From PALSA-505 sp036267135 (GTDB lineage Bacteria; Actinomycetota; Actinomycetes; Streptosporangiales; Streptosporangiaceae), in assembly GCA_036267135.1 (NCBI GenBank), contig DATAWQ010000014.1, forward strand, positions 26,282 through 90,281: a stretch of 64,000 bases of DNA, given 5' to 3'. The translations under genes and the position numbers were made by a program. The notes below the pieces were generated by a model. The model worked only from the letters and a program-made list of their open reading frames with translations. It did no database searches and was not told where the DNA came from. Of this stretch, positions 62,683 to 64,000 are shown one piece after another. Numbering within the stretch: the stretch's first letter is position 1; each line of letters begins with the position of its first letter.

Positions 62683-63018
62683 TCAGTAGACCGGGCGGAC
62701 CCGGCACTCTCCCTCGCCGAGCACGCCGAGGAACCGCTTGGTCCACTCGAGCGCCTCGTCCCGGTCCCGGCACTCCAGCAGCGCCCACCCACCAATGAGC
62801 TCCTTGGCCTCGGTGAACGGGCCGTCGGTCACGGTGTACTTGCCGTCGTGCAGCGACACCTGGATGGCCTCGTCGAGCGACCCCATCCCACCGCCGGCCA
62901 CGTAGACCCCCGCCTTGGTCGCCTCCTCCATGAACGCGCCCATCTCCTCCATTTGCCCGGGGGACGGCGGCGGCATGGGAGTGCTGGGGTCGCCCAGTGT
63001 GTACCCGAAGTAACGCAT
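62683..63018 (-). CDS. DGPF-domain (YCII-related) protein
   Basis: A 111-residue YCII-like dimeric alpha-beta protein containing the signature VTDGPFTEAKELIGGWALLE. These proteins accompany ECF42 sigma factors, and the sigma gene is just downstream. ATG 63018 has GGAGGGAAAG upstream. Enzymatic function is unknown. Confidence 0.93.
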   Translation of the reverse strand: MRYFGYTLGDPSTPMPPPSPGQMEEMGAFMEEATKAGVYVAGGGMGSLDEAIQVSLHDGKYTVTDGPFTEAKELIGGWALLECRDRDEALEWTKRFLGVLGEGECRVRPVY

Positions 63019-63326
63019 CTGTCTTTCCCTCCGTTGTGCTAGCTAGTTCGTTGTGCTGGCTGGACGCCCATGATGGCGTCCCGAGCGGCCCGAGCAGGTG
63101 TTTTCGTGCTGTTGTCCGCTCCTTCTTGCCCAAGCGTCGAACGCCGCGCCCCCAGATCGACATCGGCCCCCGAAACCTTTCAAAGTTTTCTCCGGGCGCC
63201 CCGCCGAGCCCTCCGCTGGGACCTCCCCTCAACGGGAAGGATCGTCGTCGTCCGCGCAGCCACGATCCTTCAGGATCATGGTGCCCCCTCCCCGGCACCT
63301 GGAACGGCCGCACTATTGTCGGTGCC
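63019..63326. other. Intergenic stretch upstream of the decarboxylase-like gene
   Basis: 308 bases between the divergent DGPF gene and the CMD-family gene. The only structure is a near-perfect dyad CACGATCCT-tc-AGGATCATG at 63261-63280, about 50 bases before the GTG start, and an inverted AAGGATCGT/ACGATCCTT pair (63237-63245, 63262-63270). It may be an operator. Confidence 0.5.
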
Positions 63327-63932
63327 GTGAGCCGACTTCCGTACCTGCGCCGAGACGACCTCGATCCCGACGGCCAGCGGCTGTGGGACAGCATTGTCGA
63401 TTCCCGTGGCGCCGAGCTGGCCAAGTCCGATCTGATCAACGAGCAGGGTGGCCTGCACGGCCCGTTCAACGCCTTCATGCACGCGCAGGGGGTGGGCCGC
63501 CGGGCCGGCACGCTCGGCCGGGTCCTGCGGTTCGAGACCTCGATCGAGCGCAGGCTGTCCGAAGTCGCCATCATCACCGTCGGCGCCCGCTGGCAAGCCG
63601 AGTTCGAATGGTGGGCCCACGCCCGCATGGCCCGTGAGCACGGCGTGCCCGAACCCGTAATCGACGCTATCGCCCGAGGCGAGGACCCTCCCTTCACGTC
63701 CGACGACGAGCGGACCGTCTACGTCGTATCCCGCCAGCTCGCCGAGACCAGCCGGGTCACCCCAGACGCCTACGCCGCCGCCCGCGACCTGCTCGGCGAC
63801 ACCGGCCTGGTCGAACTGGTCTCGCTGTGTGGCTACTACACCTTCATCTGCTACCTGCTCAACGCCTTCGAGGTCCCCCTCCCCCCGGACGCCACCCCGG
63901 TCTGGGACACCACCTCGCCCGACCCCCGCTGA
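63327..63932 (+). CDS. Carboxymuconolactone decarboxylase-family protein
   Basis: A 201-residue protein from GTG 63327: VSRLPYLRRDDLDPDGQRLW, ELAKSDLINEQGGLHGPFNA, then EVAIITVGARWQAEFEWWAH and SLCGYYTFICYLLNAFEVPL. The AhpD/CMD fold is indicated by the EWWAHxxxA and Y-F-x-xNAF segments; the CxxC redox pair of AhpD is absent. A TATTGT -10-like element lies nine bases upstream, so a leaderless start is likely. Confidence 0.75.
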   Translation: MSRLPYLRRDDLDPDGQRLWDSIVDSRGAELAKSDLINEQGGLHGPFNAFMHAQGVGRRAGTLGRVLRFETSIERRLSEVAIITVGARWQAEFEWWAHARMAREHGVPEPVIDAIARGEDPPFTSDDERTVYVVSRQLAETSRVTPDAYAAARDLLGDTGLVELVSLCGYYTFICYLLNAFEVPLPPDATPVWDTTSPDPR

Positions 63933-63961
63933 CCTCGCTACTAGGCACCGAGCCACCCAGG

Positions 63962-64000
63962 TCAGGCGCGCCTGTCCAGCTTGTGATGCACGAGGACTCC
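63962..64000 (-). CDS. Possible C-terminus of a gene entering from the right edge
   Basis: On the minus strand an open frame enters from the window end and stops at TGA 63964-63962, reading GVLVHHKLDRRA. Only twelve codons are visible, so its identity and reality are uncertain. Confidence 0.25.
   Translation of the reverse strand, partial: GVLVHHKLDRRA

Overview
This window is the replication-origin region of a high-GC actinomycete chromosome. GTG and TTG starts are common and codon third positions are overwhelmingly G or C. The gene order matches the origin region conserved in actinobacteria: dnaA, dnaN, recF, dciA, gyrB, gyrA and a DUF3566 gene run to the left of the origin. To the right run rpmH, rnpA, yidD, yidC, jag, rsmG, parA and parB. 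Content suggests a non-mycobacterial lineage, perhaps close to Streptosporangiales or Streptomyces, but sequence alone does not fix the genus.

Layout. Positions 1-800: the edge of a type VII secretion-like gene and scraps of decayed genes. 800-1,850: tRNA-Ala, an HAD-like protein without catalytic aspartates and a 40-residue DLW-39 protein. 1,900-7,050: an accessory block between the tRNA genes (ABC-F ATPase, DUF1707 protein, broken flavoprotein monooxygenase with divergent TetR gene, nitroreductase, and a small membrane-protein gene bounded by 40-bp inverted repeats). 7,200-18,700: tRNA-Ile and the leftward replication operon. 19,000-27,050: the rightward rpmH-to-parB block with two perfect parS sites. 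27,300-32,350: amino-acid and peptide enzymes (peptidase S51, threonine aldolase, D-Ala-D-Ala ligase-like protein, aminotransferase, GNAT). 32,450-43,900: thioredoxin pair, anti-sigma/sigma pair, pseudokinase, MurJ, DUF6049 and the CCA-adding enzyme. 43,800-53,500: MFS transporter, inositol-phosphate synthase, PadR, DUF5318, class A PBP, GT87 and endonuclease IV. 53,700-58,550: rpsF-ssb-rpsR-rplI and an intein-containing dnaB. 58,500-64,000: accessory genes (decapitated MFS/TetR pair, BKACE enzyme, glycolipid-binding-like protein, GNAT, ECF42-type sigma with its DGPF partner, carboxymuconolactone decarboxylase-family protein).

The genes form a coherent growth block. Initiation and supercoiling (DnaA, DnaN, RecF, DciA, GyrAB, DnaB) sit with chromosome segregation (ParA, ParB, parS). 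Protein synthesis and membrane insertion (L34, RNase P protein, YidD, YidC, S6, S18, L9) and envelope construction (MurJ, pseudokinase, DUF6049, PBP, GT87) complete it, together with redox control (Trx/TrxR next to a sigma/anti-sigma pair).

Most notable observations: a class 3 intein in the DnaB P-loop; a ParA with a ~460-residue low-complexity N-terminal extension that contains a parS site; two divergent regulator/target pairs that both lost their facing 5' ends; a 29-bp repeat 40 kb apart, one copy of which forms a 21-bp-arm palindrome inside dciA; and a scatter of 15-16 bp tandem triplications in coding and non-coding DNA. I found no CRISPR array, transposase or clear novel defence system.
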